Shown in pieces: positions 38,301 to 49,170 of a stretch of DNA of 64,000 bases. The DNA is from Brienomyrus brachyistius (Eukaryota > Chordata > Actinopteri > Osteoglossiformes > Mormyridae). Where the stretch lies: positions 16,399,191 through 16,463,190 of the forward strand of contig NC_064540.1 of the NCBI RefSeq assembly GCF_023856365.1, written 5' to 3'. Below the pieces are notes generated by a model, which did not search any database, was not told where the DNA came from, and saw only the letters and a program-made list of their open reading frames with translations. How positions within the stretch are numbered: the stretch's first letter is position 1; every line of letters starts with the position of its first letter. The position numbers were made by a program, and so were the translations under genes.

Positions 38301-38429
38301 TAAAAGCAATCTTCTACTCTTCTGGAACTGATCGAATTTTTAAACAAATTGCGCCAAAACTGAAGCAACACCATCAGTGACAGCAAAGGGAATGGAGACT
38401 GCAGAAGACATTTGGCATTTTGAGCTTCC

Positions 38430-38787
38430 ATCCATCCATCCATTTTCCAAACCGCTTATCCTACTGGGTCGCGGGGGGTCCGGAGCCTATCCCGGAAGCA
38501 AGAGGCACGAGGCAGGGAACAACCCAGGATGGGGGGCCAGCCCATCGCAGGGCACACTCACACACCATTCACTCACACATGCACTCCTACGGGCAATTTA
38601 GCAAGTCCAATTAGCCTCAGCATGTCTTTGGACTGTGGGGGGAAACCGGAGTACCCGGAGGAAACCCCACGACGACATGGGGAGAACATGCAAACTCCGT
38701 ACACATGTGAGCCAGGCGGAGACTCGAACCTGGGTCCCAGAGGTGTGAAGCAATAGTGCTAACCACTGCACCACCGTGCCGCCCCTC
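38430..38787 (-). mobile_element. Full-length SINE, reverse orientation
   Basis: From the plus strand: CATCC repeats, TTTTCCAAACCGCTTATCC, GGGGTCCGGAGCCTATCCC, a single 47-bp segment, the GGACTGTGGGGGGAAACC core, CTCGAACCTGGGTCCC (reverse B box) and CCACTGCACCACCGTGCCGC (reverse head). It is little diverged, so probably young. It sits inside the ~180-bp tandem repeat. Confidence 0.92.
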
Positions 38788-39867
38788 ATTATGAAATTGA
38801 TAATTCAAAAAGTATATGATGGGTCTTACTGCATTATCACTTCACATAAACATTATATGGATGAAGATCTACACTTGGTTTTACATCGCGAAAAATTGCA
38901 CCAAAACTGAAGGAGCAGCGCTGGGAAAGTAGGGAAAGGGAGGCTGCAGAAGATTCTTGATATTGTGAAGATAGTAACTCTAAAAGTATTTGATGGACCT
39001 TTTTCACACTTCCCTTGAACATTGTGCAGGTGATGAATTGGGGGCTGTTTCACTTTGAGACAAATCATACCAAAGTGAAAGCAGTGTCAGTGCACTGTCA
39101 GGGTACCGCTCTCGTGCAGTTTTGTAATCCAAGGTAATGTACCTCCAATGGTACAAAAATGTCTTGCCAATTGTACCTACAGCTAGGATACAATTTCCGG
39201 ATCCTTAAGTGCCCCACTGGTAAGTAATTGTACAATCAAAGATATAAATTGGTCCTTTTTTCTGTGTGAAGGTACATGTGATTACATCGAGACAAGTCAC
39301 ACAAAGCTTTTAATAAAGATTTTTTTGAATAGTGTGCAGGAGGGCTCTAAATTGTAGATGGTTCTATGGGAGGTGTTGGGGTTTGAAGGGGTAACTGGAC
39401 TGTCCAGGGAATGCGCTGCTGTCATTCCCACAGCATTTAGCTTTCTTCAGTATGATAAATGGATGTGCAAATGCAGGATCTTCCAGCAAACTTCCAGAGT
39501 GTGAACTGTTTTCATTTTTCCGTATGCAACAGTCATCTCTTAATATTCCCGCTGCAAATTTCTCTTTTATTTTAGTGGTTGTATTGCCAGTGAAACATGC
39601 CAGTGAACATTGACATGTTTGTCAGTGTTCTCAGTGATTGTTTGACTAGTTTTGTAACTGACTGATTACCTGAGACTGTCACAAATTGAGGCTTTTATTG
39701 ATGATGGATGATATAAATACAACAGTACAAGTAATGAAAAAAACTGGAAAAGTGTTTTGATATGAGTATTAAATGATCAGCTCTGGAATTTTATCATACT
39801 TATATATGCATTCATATGAATGACAGTTTATATATGGACTGAATCATTTGTGCATATTTTTCACTAG

Positions 39868-39997
39868 GACAGAATCCAAGTAGATGGTGGTAAATTATCC
39901 ATTTATAACCTCAACCTGATGGATTCTGGGATGTACCAGTGCTTGGCAGAGAAGGATGATGGAGAAATCTATGCCAGCGCTGAACTCAAGGTTGTTG
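39868..39997 (+). pseudogene. Contactin exon: Ig4 second half (open)
   Basis: Acceptor TTTTCACTAG. Encodes DRIQVDGGKLSIYNLNLMDS, then GMYQCLAEK with the second Ig4 cysteine, and ends YASAELKVV, a nearly exact contactin phrase. Donor G|GTGGGT (or GTGAGG four bases on). The last base pairs in phase with the next exon to give V-D-F-S. Confidence 0.92.
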
Positions 39998-40298
39998 GTG
40001 GGTGAGGATTGTGTAATACAAGATCTGACATTAGAACAAACATCACATCACTCAAGCAGCTCGCGAGACACCTATGTGTTGACATGATTAAATAGTTTGA
40101 CATATTATGCACTTTAGATACGGCTAATCAAAAGCAATCAAGTCGGAACAAGTCAGTCATTTAAGTGTAATGTACTAGCATAATTATAAATCCATTATAG
40201 AGTTGACATTTAAATGTAATATTTGTGGCCCTACCTTAGGCATTGGGGGGGGGGGGGGGGGTCCTGAGTATTGTTTTGCCTATGAGCATCTCCTCCAG

Positions 40299-40428
40299 AT
40301 TTCTCTATGAGCGCAGTAATGCTGTCTGTGTCAGTCCAGAGAGGGCGGTGGGTAGTCGCCCCCACACCTTTTCAAAAGGCGTCTTTCTCTTGGAAGGAGG
40401 ATGGAGGATCCCTGCAGGGTGGCCGCAG
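40299..40428 (+). pseudogene. Contactin exon: Ig5 first half (open, cysteine lost)
   Basis: Acceptor ATCTCCTCCAG, donor AG|GTGCAG. Reads FSMSAVMLSVSVQRGRWVV, then APTPFQKASFSWKEDGGSLQ and GGR. The KASFSWK-x-x-x-x-LQ part fits contactin Ig5. The conserved cysteine after V-V/I-I is absent. No stop in frame, but the phase to the next recognised exon no longer fits. Confidence 0.65.
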
Positions 40429-41021
40429 GTGCAGAACCTTTCTGGTGGTACCACTCCTGAGTGCCCGTAACAGGTCCCACGCGGCCATTGGGAGACCTAC
40501 TGTATGTGGTAAAAACCACGAGGTGCACGACCGCTAGCTGCAGCACTGACACAGCCACTGAGGACATTCTCTCGCTTGGGAAGGTGATATTGCTGCTCAA
40601 GTGCTCACTTCACATATATTTTATACTGCAGGTTCATATTAAATGCGGCTCTCATTAGCACAGCTGTTCGTTTAGGCCTTAGTGCTTCTGGGCAAGGAGC
40701 CGTTTCACTCACTGCTATTAGATTTCCAGAATTCCATTTGGCAGCACTCCAGAAGTTCATACCGAGAGTGGAATCCCTATATGTCTCGTGGGTTTATTCT
40801 AAACATGTTATCTAGGGGTGAGTAAGGGCTTAACTGCCAGTCTTAATGGTTAAATGTTTTTTTATTGGTTGCTGCCTCATGTATTGTACACCTGGTGAAG
40901 TTATTCACTGCAGATGGTATCAGTTGATGGCCACTATAGTTTTCCTGTAGGAGCTGCAGTTTATCCACTTCTTGTACAGTGTTAGTGTTGAAGGTCAGTA
41001 CTTATTACTCATTAGCAAGTA

Positions 41022-41340
41022 CAGACGCTCCTCTACTTATGAATGAGATATGTTCCGAACGGCCATTTGTAATTTTAAATGTTCGTAAATCATTATTTAA
41101 CATCTTTTTAAGGGTATATGCTAGTACAAAGAACTAGGATGCTGGGAGTACGCAGGCTACGCTGCTGCGTGACAGGAGTAGCAGCCAGAAGTCGTACTGG
41201 GCGGAATTGGCACGCAGAAAACAAATTGATGTTGCAGACAGGAAAGGGCAGCCCAATGAGCACAATTTGGACATACGGTCCTCTTCGTTTGTATGTCTGA
41301 AAGTTCGTAAGTTGAAAGTTCGTAAGTAGAGGAGCGTCTG
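41022..41340. mobile_element. 319-bp miniature DNA transposon (TA-flanked, CAG ends)
   Basis: Left end CAGACGCTCCTCTACTTA and right end TAAGTAGAGGAGCGTCTG are exact inverse copies. A TA dinucleotide flanks both sides (41020-41021 and 41341-41342), as for Tc1/mariner-superfamily insertions; CAG termini point to the pogo/Tigger group. GTTCGTAA recurs near both ends. No transposase is encoded. Confidence 0.9.
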
Positions 41341-42775
41341 TACTTATTTATTTTTTAAAGAAGTGATTCTTTCCAGAGGAGCCTGGAAAGAAAACTGGGG
41401 TGCATCCTGGGGGTGTCTGTCACCAGGCACATGCTGCGGGCAGCTTAGATAGTCAGGGCTGCAGGAGCAAAGTAGAATAGCTGATGGGAACATGCAAGCT
41501 CAGCAGGGATGGAGCAGAGGATAGATCCAAAGTTTCAACCCTGGAGGTCCACTGACCTACCCTGCCACCCTCGCTGATATTATCATGTGAAATTTATTTT
41601 AAATAAATAAATATTGGTGCTTGGTGCAAATAATACTACGTCCTTTGAATATGTATGCCATCATCTGGTTTCCATTATCCGTGAGTATTATTTATGAACG
41701 GTAGTGCCTCAGAGGATTGACCAGATAATTACTGCAATAAAGCAATTGAGAGGCAAAGTTCAACCCTCAAGGAGAAAAGTTTGGTAATGCGAGATTTAGA
41801 ATTAAATAGCCAGCGTGCTAATTCTGTTCTTTATGGCATTTACGTTACGTCAGAGGAATCAACAGTCACGATATTGTGGTTTTACTCCCGCTGTGGGCTT
41901 TCGTAAAATTCACGCTCACACGGTGCCCGGACCCCTGCATGTGCTTGGCCTTGTGAGGAAAACAGAGCTGTCGCTCACATGGACGCAGGAAGCGCATGCT
42001 ACTGTAACTCCCCAGACAGAGAACGTCAGGACGGCAATCAAACCCACTTCCCCGGATGTGTCAGGCCTTTGCGCTATTAATAACAAAAATAGGAAATGAT
42101 GATGAAGAACTGGATTCTATTATCAGTTTGTCTCTCTAACATGGACCTTTTTCTCAATTACTGTTGTCTTCCATCTCTACATACCTGCCCACCATTTTGC
42201 TGAGCATGCAGTCTGTGTGTCGCCTGCAGGTCCTCACCCAGAACTTACGTCTTTCTGCTTAAGAACCGTAACAGTGCCTACAAGGCTTGATGCTTCCGTG
42301 GCCTGCTGGTACTATCCTGACAGTCCATTACCGGGTCTGGACCGTCTGCCTCAACGCGTTGTGCTCATCTGCAGGATGACTTCTTTATTTCTATGAAATA
42401 AGTGAAATTATCATAGTTTTATAGCTGTTCCTACCAGATATGAACTATTAGGTCATCTAGAAATGTGCAACACTTAGGAAACTGCTGTATCCTATGTGAT
42501 AAAGCAGAAAAATAAGAAACCCCTTAGTGTCTCTTGTGTGAATTTTGCTAAATCAATACGCATGGTTAAGTGCCTTTAGCATTTCCATAAATCACACCAG
42601 CTGCCCACCCAGGCCCCTAACTTGGAATTGATTGGTTTTGAAAAGGCTCTCATAGAAACAAGTATAAAGGGTGAACGCAGTTTGCAGGGTGGAAAAATAA
42701 ACATATCAAGAAGAATGTGTGTTTGTGAATTAATAATTCATGTATTTACTATTTGGTATGAGAGCAGTTTGTGCA

Positions 42776-43093
42776 GGGCGGCCCGGTGGTGCACAGGGGA
42801 CACATGAGTTCCATGTGTGTGGAGTTTGCATCTTCTCCCCGTGTTGTTGTGGGGGTTTCCTTTGGGTACTCCGGTTTCCCCCCACAGTCCAAAAACATGC
42901 TGAGGCTCATTGGAGTTGCCAAATTGCCCATCAGTGCACATTGCGAGTGAGTGGTGTGTGAGTGTGCCCTGCCATGGGTTGGCGCCCCATCTCGGGTTGT
43001 TCCCTGCCTTGTGCCCTGCCATGGGTTGGCGCCCCATCCTGGGTTGTTCCTTGCCTTGTGCCCTGCCATGGGTTGGTCGCCCCATCCTGGGTG
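42776..43093 (+). mobile_element. SINE with ~2.7 copies of the 47-bp tail unit
   Basis: Head GGGCGGCCCGGTGGTGCA (internally deleted across the B box), body CCCCCCACAGTCC, then 47-bp units at 42964, 43011 and 43058 (GTGCCCTGCCATGGGTTGG). The normal 3' end is missing. Confidence 0.88.
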
Positions 43094-43236
43094 CTTTAGC
43101 AAGCAGAATCATGGTCTGAATGCATTGCTGTGCCAAACATGTTTGCTTTACCATGAGGGGCTCTATAAGCTCTGTATAGGCCCCTCATGTTGATCGATTT
43201 CTTTTTATTTTAATTTAATTTATTTATTTAATTTTT

Positions 43237-43364
43237 AACACATCTGCGATGGGCTGGCCCCCCATCCTGGGTTGTTCCCAGCCTCGTGCCCGTTGCTTCC
43301 GGGATAGGCTTCGGACCTCCCGCGACCCAGTAGGATGAGCGGTTTGGAAAATGGATGGATGGAT
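43237..43364 (+). mobile_element. SINE 3' fragment
   Basis: Contains GCGATGGGCTGGCCCCCC, GATAGGCTTCGGACCTCC and CGACCCAGTAGGATGAGCGG, then ATGG repeats. The head is absent. Confidence 0.85.
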
Positions 43365-43687
43365 TTTTAACACATGTAAAAACATTGCAGTGGGTGAGCT
43401 GGCCGTAGAGGAGGAACATACAGTATTAGGAGGGGGAAAAAAAGAAGGAAAAAGAAGAAAAAGGAGAAAAAAAAGGCAGAAACAAGAAAAAAAGAAGTGG
43501 ATAGATTCAGAAAGGAATAAACAAAATTAAAGCGTGCAAACAGTAACACAACTATACAAGCATATAAAATCTTAGTGTGTGCTTGAATGGGTGCGTGCAA
43601 GTATATGTAGATGTGTGCTTAATTGTGTAGGCGAGATGCAGGCTAGTGCTGTGTGCATGTGTTGCGTGTGTATGTTGTGTGCGTCAA

Positions 43688-44205
43688 ACATCCTGGGTTG
43701 CTCCCTGCCTTGTGCCCTGCGATGGGTTGGTGCCCCATCCTGGGTTGTTCCCTGCTTTGTGCCCTGTGACGAGTTGGTTACCCATCCTGGGTTGTTCCCT
43801 GCCTTGTCCCCTGTGACGGAATGGTTCCCCATCTTGGGTTGTTCCCTGCCTTGTGCCCTGCGATGGGTTGGTGCCCCATCCTGGGTTGTTCCCTGCCTTG
43901 TGCCCTGCGATGGGTTGATTCCCCATCCTGGGTTGTTCCCTGCCTTGTGCCCTGTGACGGGTTGGTTCCCCATCCTGGGTTGTTCCCTGCCTTGTGCCCT
44001 GTGATGGGTTGGTGCCCCATCCTGGGTTGTTCTCTGCCTTGTGCCCTGCGATGGGTTGGCGCCCCATCCTGGGTTGTTCCCTGCTTTGTGCCCTGTGACG
44101 GGTTGGTTCCACATCCTGGGCTGTTCCCTGCCTTGCTCCTGTAGCCTGCAGGATAGGCTCTGGATCCCCGCGACCCTGACTAGGATAAGCAGTTTCAGAA
44201 AATGG
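43688..44205 (+). repeat. SINE-derived 47-bp array, 9 copies
   Basis: Nine units of 47 bp from 43712 to 44134 (GTGCCCTGCGATGGGTTGG ... TTGTTCCCTGCCTT), then a normal SINE 3' end (GTAGCCTGCAGGATAGGC, CGACCCTGACTAGGATAAGC). No SINE head precedes the array. Unit variants (TGTGACGGGTTGGTTCC versus TGCGATGGGTTGGTGCC) alternate, hinting at a higher-order period. The 141- to 180-codon frames here are artefacts. Confidence 0.92.
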
Positions 44206-45094
44206 AAGCATGGAAGTTTTATACACTATATTTTCAGCAGAAACTTCCTAGAAATAACATTATGACAAAAAATTAAATGAATACTACTATATTACTAGTT
44301 TTTTAAACACATACAATATTAGCATATTACACAACCCTGACCAGGATAAATACTTTCCAGATAGATGATGGTGGTGATAGTGACACACCTCTGGAAAGTG
44401 GTCCTTTGGTAGATTCCCATGCAGGAATAAAGTTATGTGTATCATCGTAATTGAGTGAAATCTTCTATATTTTCTAATTAAGTGTATTTTTTTCCTAGTA
44501 TCATCTAAATCTTTGTGTTTTTATTTTTAGCAGACAATTCTGCGACTCAGCCTGCCCTATATCCATATCTTGTTCCATTACCTTTCAGAAATAAGCGTAG
44601 GTGGATTGATAGCATCGCACACATGCTGTATGGTGATAAGACTCTAGCTCAAGATTCATTACAGGTTGAATCACCGTACCACAATGCACCTCTCTACCCC
44701 TACCTCTCTCGTCTTAGACCCTAATGTACCGCTGTGCATCATATTACAATACACGCATTTAATCTTTTCAGGAGCCGGTATCATGCCATTCCACTGCAAA
44801 TTCACCCAACATAAAAACATACACAATTGCCGTATGCAAGAATGGTGGGAAATATTCAGATATTTTGCAAATGATTAAAAAGTGATAGATGGGTTCATTA
44901 TTGTCATTATATCCAGATTTCTAATAATGCATTTGAACCGTGTTAATCTGCATACATTTCCTAAGGAAATAGTCACGTATTGCACATATCATCTCCTCCA
45001 TAAAGTGCTGCAGGGGGGTGCATCTGTCTCCAAGGTGAGCCCTTATCATCCTCACAGTAGTGCAGCCACTTCTGTTCCTCCACCAATCATGCAG

Positions 45095-45218
45095 ATGGTT
45101 ATGGAGGACGGCAGCCGCCGAATGACCAGTGTCAGTGAGACCGACTGAGAGCTCTACACCTGCATGGCGCTGAGCCCTTTCAGCGCCTCGAGCAGCTCCA
45201 GCATGCTGGTGGTAAAAG
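45095..45218 (+). pseudogene. Contactin exon: Ig5 second half, stop codon
   Basis: Acceptor CAATCATGCAG, donor G|GTATTT, phase 1. Reads MVMEDGSRRMTSVSETD, TGA at 45146-45148, then ELYTCMALSPFSAS and MLVVKG. Contactins have x-x-EDGSLRI ... SDAG-x-YTC ... LVVKE here. The nonsense codon sits just before the second Ig5 cysteine. Confidence 0.85.
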
Positions 45219-46132
45219 GTATTTGTCTGGACCAAAAATCCACTGCTTTTTAAGCAGAAGGTTCAAACCATGGCAGGGTGGGGGGGGGGGATCCTAATAA
45301 CCCAACCATGAAATTGATAATGAAATATATAGTTGTTTTATGGTCCCGCTAGTGTGACAGAGGCATAACTCATCTCAGGTTTTGTCAGCTGTGAGTTATT
45401 GGTCATACAGGAAAGTGGAGAAAATCTCCCGCATCTGTGGAGGAGTTTTCTGTCTCCTCCATTCACACGTCGTCCTGCTTGCGTAACTTAAAAAAAAAAT
45501 GCAAGCGTTGCACTTTTATAATTTTGTTGTTTTTTAAAAGTGGGCTGGGAGATGTTCTTCATCTTACAAGCTGATTGTATAACTTTAATGTTCCATTTTC
45601 GAGGCAATTTGAGTAAGGCGTTACACAATTTATTTGTTTCTTCAGAATGCTAAAGGTGTCCAAAGGCAAAGACGTCTTTAATCCTTTTGTCATTAAAACT
45701 TGGAGCGACCTCAAAGAAAAGTGCGGACACTTATTCCACTCCTCACTATCACACTTCATTTTAATTAGGGCCCATTTAATGAGCTATCCTCATCCCTTTC
45801 TTTATTATTCACACAAATGTCACAGTTTGTGCAAATAAATGAACACGAGACCTCTAAAGGCACTTCTACACACCGCCTCCTCATGTGCGATCCACAAAGA
45901 TGTTTGTGTTCACAGAGGTACTGAAGGTACACTCACGTACACAATTCCTAGCTGGTGTTGGGACTGTTTGGACACACAAATGCTGTCGTGAAACATTTAT
46001 TTTTTTTAACCAAGTGGTTTATAATGGTAATATGGTATAATATTCTAATTACTACAAACCTCTTGGTTATACAGCAATATTTATGTATGTATGTGTGGTT
46101 TGCGTGCTGTAATATAGATTTTTCTTCTACAG

Positions 46133-46291
46133 AACCAACTAAGATCATTGTTCTGCCTCGAAACTCAGATGTCAGTGTGGAAGAGAGCGTGGTGTCAGGC
46201 TGCTCGAGATCCCACTGTACTGTACATCCCATGTTTAAATGGTTCTTTAATGGGAAAGCAGTCTATGTAAAAAAGCAGAAGCAGAATGTCA
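46133..46291 (+). pseudogene. Contactin exon: Ig6 first half
   Basis: Acceptor TTTTCTTCTACAG; the first two bases join the previous exon's G to give E-P-T. Reads KIIVLPRNSDVSVEESVV, a cysteine in SGCSRSHC, then FKWFFNGKAV. It fits the contactin EPTR-I ... SMDVSVGESVILPC ... FTWYFNG pattern. The 3' limit is approximate and I see no clean donor. Confidence 0.82.
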
Positions 46292-46805
46292 GAAGTCTAT
46301 ATACCTTGTTTACATATATAAGCATAGCTAGAATATGCAGAGACTTCTGTCCATTAATGTACCTGCAAATGTTTTTTTTTGGGAGGAGAGGGAGGACGGA
46401 TTGACATTATTTCATTGGATGAGAACAAGCTTGATCTAAGAAGAGAATTATGTCTGTGTCTGGCTGGACCACAAAACGATTTAGTGTAATTACTTTGCGT
46501 ACACTGGGATGGCATACAGTCTGAGCATATGAAGGATTTTTTAAATTCCGAGCATTACCTAACCGAGAAGTTCTCCATTCCACCCTCTAACTCCACTCAT
46601 GTCTCCCACTGATAAATCCTATAGAGTGAGAAGAATTTCAGATCGGCCTCAATTTCAGAGTTTGTGCTGATGAGATTCACCTTGGTAGACATTTCCATCA
46701 CCCCACAGTTTGACTGGCTGATGTTTCTTACGATACAAACCAACAATACGGGACTTCCTTCCATTTTACATTGGATGCACGTCTTTCTCATCCTCTGTTG
46801 GTAAG

Positions 46806-46922
46806 ATTCTACTGGAGATCTGTTGCTCAGGAACATTCAACTAAAACATGTGGGAAAGTATGTGTGCATGGTCCACATAGCAGTGGACGGCACATCTGCA
46901 GTGGCAGAGCTGATTGTAGAAG
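46806..46922 (+). pseudogene. Contactin exon: Ig6 second half (open)
   Basis: Starts after GGTAAG and reads [20 protein letters not shown], then [20 protein letters not shown]. This is a close match to the contactin GDLMIRNIQLKH-x-GKYVCMVQT ... LIVRG block, including the second cysteine. Donor G|GTAATC, phase 1. Confidence 0.92.
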
Positions 46923-47239
46923 GTAATCTCCTGTAATGCATTCAGCATGCTTGACTGGAACATGGATGGAATAATGCATCGAGAAACATGACAATATTTG
47001 GTAGAACATTCTGTATTACATAATGTGCTTCCAGGGCTTGATGTTAAATATCCACAGCTTGGTGTGAAGTTAGGAGTATCCAAAATCAATGCTTAAATCT
47101 CACACTTTGTGTTCATGAGGATCTATTGTATTCCCATGATGGAGAATCTCTAATCTGTCTCCTGAATAATAATCTAAACTTTCATGGTCAGAGAAGCCTC
47201 CTTTACATTATCTATCTACTTTACATAATCACTTTTTTA

Positions 47240-47430
47240 GCAGATCCTTTTACCCAAAGTAACATGAAATTTAGGAAGCAGGGTCAGGTAATTCCTATAG
47301 CCATTGGGGTTAAGGGTCTTGTTCAAGGGCCCAATGGTGAAATCACTCTGTAGATCTTGGGATTTGATCTGGTGACCTTCCGATGAAAAGCACGGCATCC
47401 TAACACACTGAGCTATACACCATCCCAACT
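47240..47430 (-). mobile_element. tRNA-derived SINE, second family, reverse
   Basis: Plus-strand phrases TTAAGGGTCTTGTTCAAGGG, GATCTTGGGATTTGATCTGG (reverse B box), CACTGAGCTATACACCATCC (reverse A box/head). On the minus strand it begins GGGATGGTGTATAGCTCAG, like the copies at 16934 and 21232. Confidence 0.65.
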
Positions 47431-47510
47431 GGCTATTCTTTTTTCTTTTTATGTGTACAATAGACCTACAAGGTCCCTTACGAATTGTGTCTGCAGTCTT
47501 TGTGTCTCAG

Positions 47511-47652
47511 GGCCTCCTTGTACTCTAGAAGGGCTTGTGGTTGAGGACATGGACATGATTGCCCAGCTGTCTTGGGGCACCGACCCCGATAACCACAGCC
47601 CTGTCACTGCAAACATCGTACAGGCCCATACACCCTATTCCATTGGATGGGA
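47511..47652 (+). pseudogene. Contactin exon: FN1 first half (open)
   Basis: Acceptor TTGTGTCTCAG; phase 1 joins to give E-G-P-P. Reads LEGLVVEDMDMIAQLSWGTD, then PDNHSPVTANIVQAHTPYSI and GW. The AQLSW, DNHSP and QA-x-TP-x-S-x-GW motifs are diagnostic for contactin FN1. Donor GA|GTGAAA. Confidence 0.93.
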
Positions 47653-48039
47653 GTGAAAACGGGTATGGACAGTTAATGCAGAGTCATGATACCAAATGCT
47701 GGGATGCAGCTGTATGCAGCTGGGATAGTGGCTTCACACGTTTAATCCCATCAGAAAAATATCGAATACTGATTTGTTGCTATTAGATTAAATAGTGTGA
47801 TGACTTCCATGTATAAAAATTCCAGTGACATTCCATAATTCATTATCGCTCTGATTTTTGTTTGCCTCTCTTTAATCCTCTTTGATAAAAGGCACCGTAT
47901 AGAAGATACAATGAATCATTTAGAAGATGGACAGTACAGGCAGGTAATCCAGTATGGTGGCGCAACAGATGTGGATGAGAACTGCCATGTATTTCGACTC
48001 TGATTCTTGAATTCCTCGTTCGTGATTCTGTGACCTAGA

Positions 48040-48153
48040 CAGATGTTTCGTATCCATTGTGGCTGAATTGAACCTCTAGGGAATCACATATTCAGGGTGG
48101 TTACCACAGGAGACCCCAGCAGGCCGTCGAAGCTGCTGAGGACCAAAGCGGCA
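48040..48153 (+). pseudogene. Contactin exon: FN1 second half, stop and frameshift
   Basis: Reads FVSIVAELNL, TAG at 48077-48079, GITY, then in another frame FRVVTTGDPSRPSKLLRTKA. This is the contactin VVELNPWVEYEFRVVA ... GTGDPS-x-PS ... RT-x-EA block with several residues deleted. The 5' end is approximate and the donor after GCGGCAG is not recognisable. Confidence 0.8.
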
Positions 48154-48645
48154 GGAATTCCTAGTCTACTTTCATGCTTCGAAAAAGATTGTTCAAGCAC
48201 AATGCAGATTAGGGATTTTTATGCGGTATATTTGTGGTGTGCAGTCACAGTCAGTAATTAAGGAATTTACACAGCATTTGACTCAAATTGCATATTTATG
48301 TATATCTGTAATCTGTATGCTTAGGTAAATTTTAAAGGGGGATTAATGTATTTTCTTGTCTGCTAAAATTTAAAAACATTGCACTTTTAAAATTACAGAT
48401 ATTTTGGACATCAGTACATTGAGAATCCAGTTAAGCTACGCACACATGATCGGAATCCTCCCTAATAATCACAATCTCCATAATCTGTGGCTCAATGTAT
48501 CATTATAGTTTAAGATTACATACAGCTAACCCTAAGCTTTCCTTAATTAAAGTTAACTTATCGGGGAGTTGTGGTAACTTTCCATCCAGCTCTCTAAGGA
48601 CCCCAGAAGAGTAGCCCTTCATATGCATCGCTGCCTTGTGTCTAG

Positions 48646-48713
48646 TGCCTGAAGCTGCACATCTCTGTGTCAGTGGTGGTGGAGAGTCAGGAGCAGCTGG
48701 TCATCAAATGGAA
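48646..48713 (+). pseudogene. Contactin exon: FN2 first part, frameshift, donor lost
   Basis: Acceptor CCTTGTGTCTAG. Reads VPEAAHLCVSGGGES, then shifts to EQLVIKWK, matching contactin VPE-x-x-P-x-x-V-x-GGGGSRSELVITW. The bases after the exon are CTAAGA, one change from a GTAAGA donor. Confidence 0.78.
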
Positions 48714-48940
48714 GCTAAGATTTACTAACAGCATTTTTATTACTGTATATATTCATTTATTAACTTGTACTATGACAGAATTGTCCCACTATAGTAATAA
48801 TATGTATGATACATGACGATGATACAATATGCGCATGTAGCTAGGTTTAGTTTCTGTCATCCGATTTAATTTAGGGCAACAGCATATGGGCGCCTTGTGG
48901 TGTAACTTCTCTTGCCTTCATATGAGTATAACCTATACAG

Positions 48941-49170
48941 AAGTTCTCTTCTATCCGGTCCCAGAGGAGCTGCTCAGTGGGAATGGGTTCAGGGACGTTG
49001 GGGCACAAAAACCTGGATACAGACTCTGGTGGCGCCTGCTGATGTATAGATACACCTTTGGGAATGAGAGCATCCCACCTCTCTCCCCATTTTAGGTGAA
49101 AGCTGATGTCTATAGCAGTATGGGAGAAGGAACTTGAGTCACGCGGCCACCGTTTATTCAGCTGGGGAAG
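48941..49170 (+). pseudogene. Contactin exon(s): FN2 second part, stops
   Basis: Reads PVPEELLSGNGF, then YRYTFGNESIPPLSPF, TAG at 49093-49095, VKADVYSSMGEGT, TGA at 49135-49137, and in another frame ATVYSAGE before donor G|GTACTG. This follows contactin PVPEELQNGEGF ... YVFRNES-x-PP-x-SPFEVKVGVYN-x-KGEG ... VYSAEE. TAG replaces the conserved glutamate codon. Confidence 0.9.

Larger units (their letters stand above)
38055..39080. repeat. Diverged ~180-bp tandem repeat, interrupted by a SINE
   Basis: Related starts occur near 38071 (AAAATTGCAGCAGCACCA), 38347 (AAATTGCGCCAAAACTGAAG), 38892 (AAATTGCACCAAAACTGAAG) and 39068 (CATACCAAAGTGAAAGCAG). After each of the first three comes a TTCAAAAAGTAT/CTCTAAAAGTAT-like phrase. 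Once the SINE is discounted the later spacings are roughly 176 to 190 bp. The first interval is longer and holds the dispersed segment at 38230-38300. Confidence 0.6.

Noticed and set aside
46597..46836. 79-codon antisense frame between the Ig6 half-exons
   Set aside because: No recognisable domain; it overlaps the sense exon at its end and lacks splice or start support.
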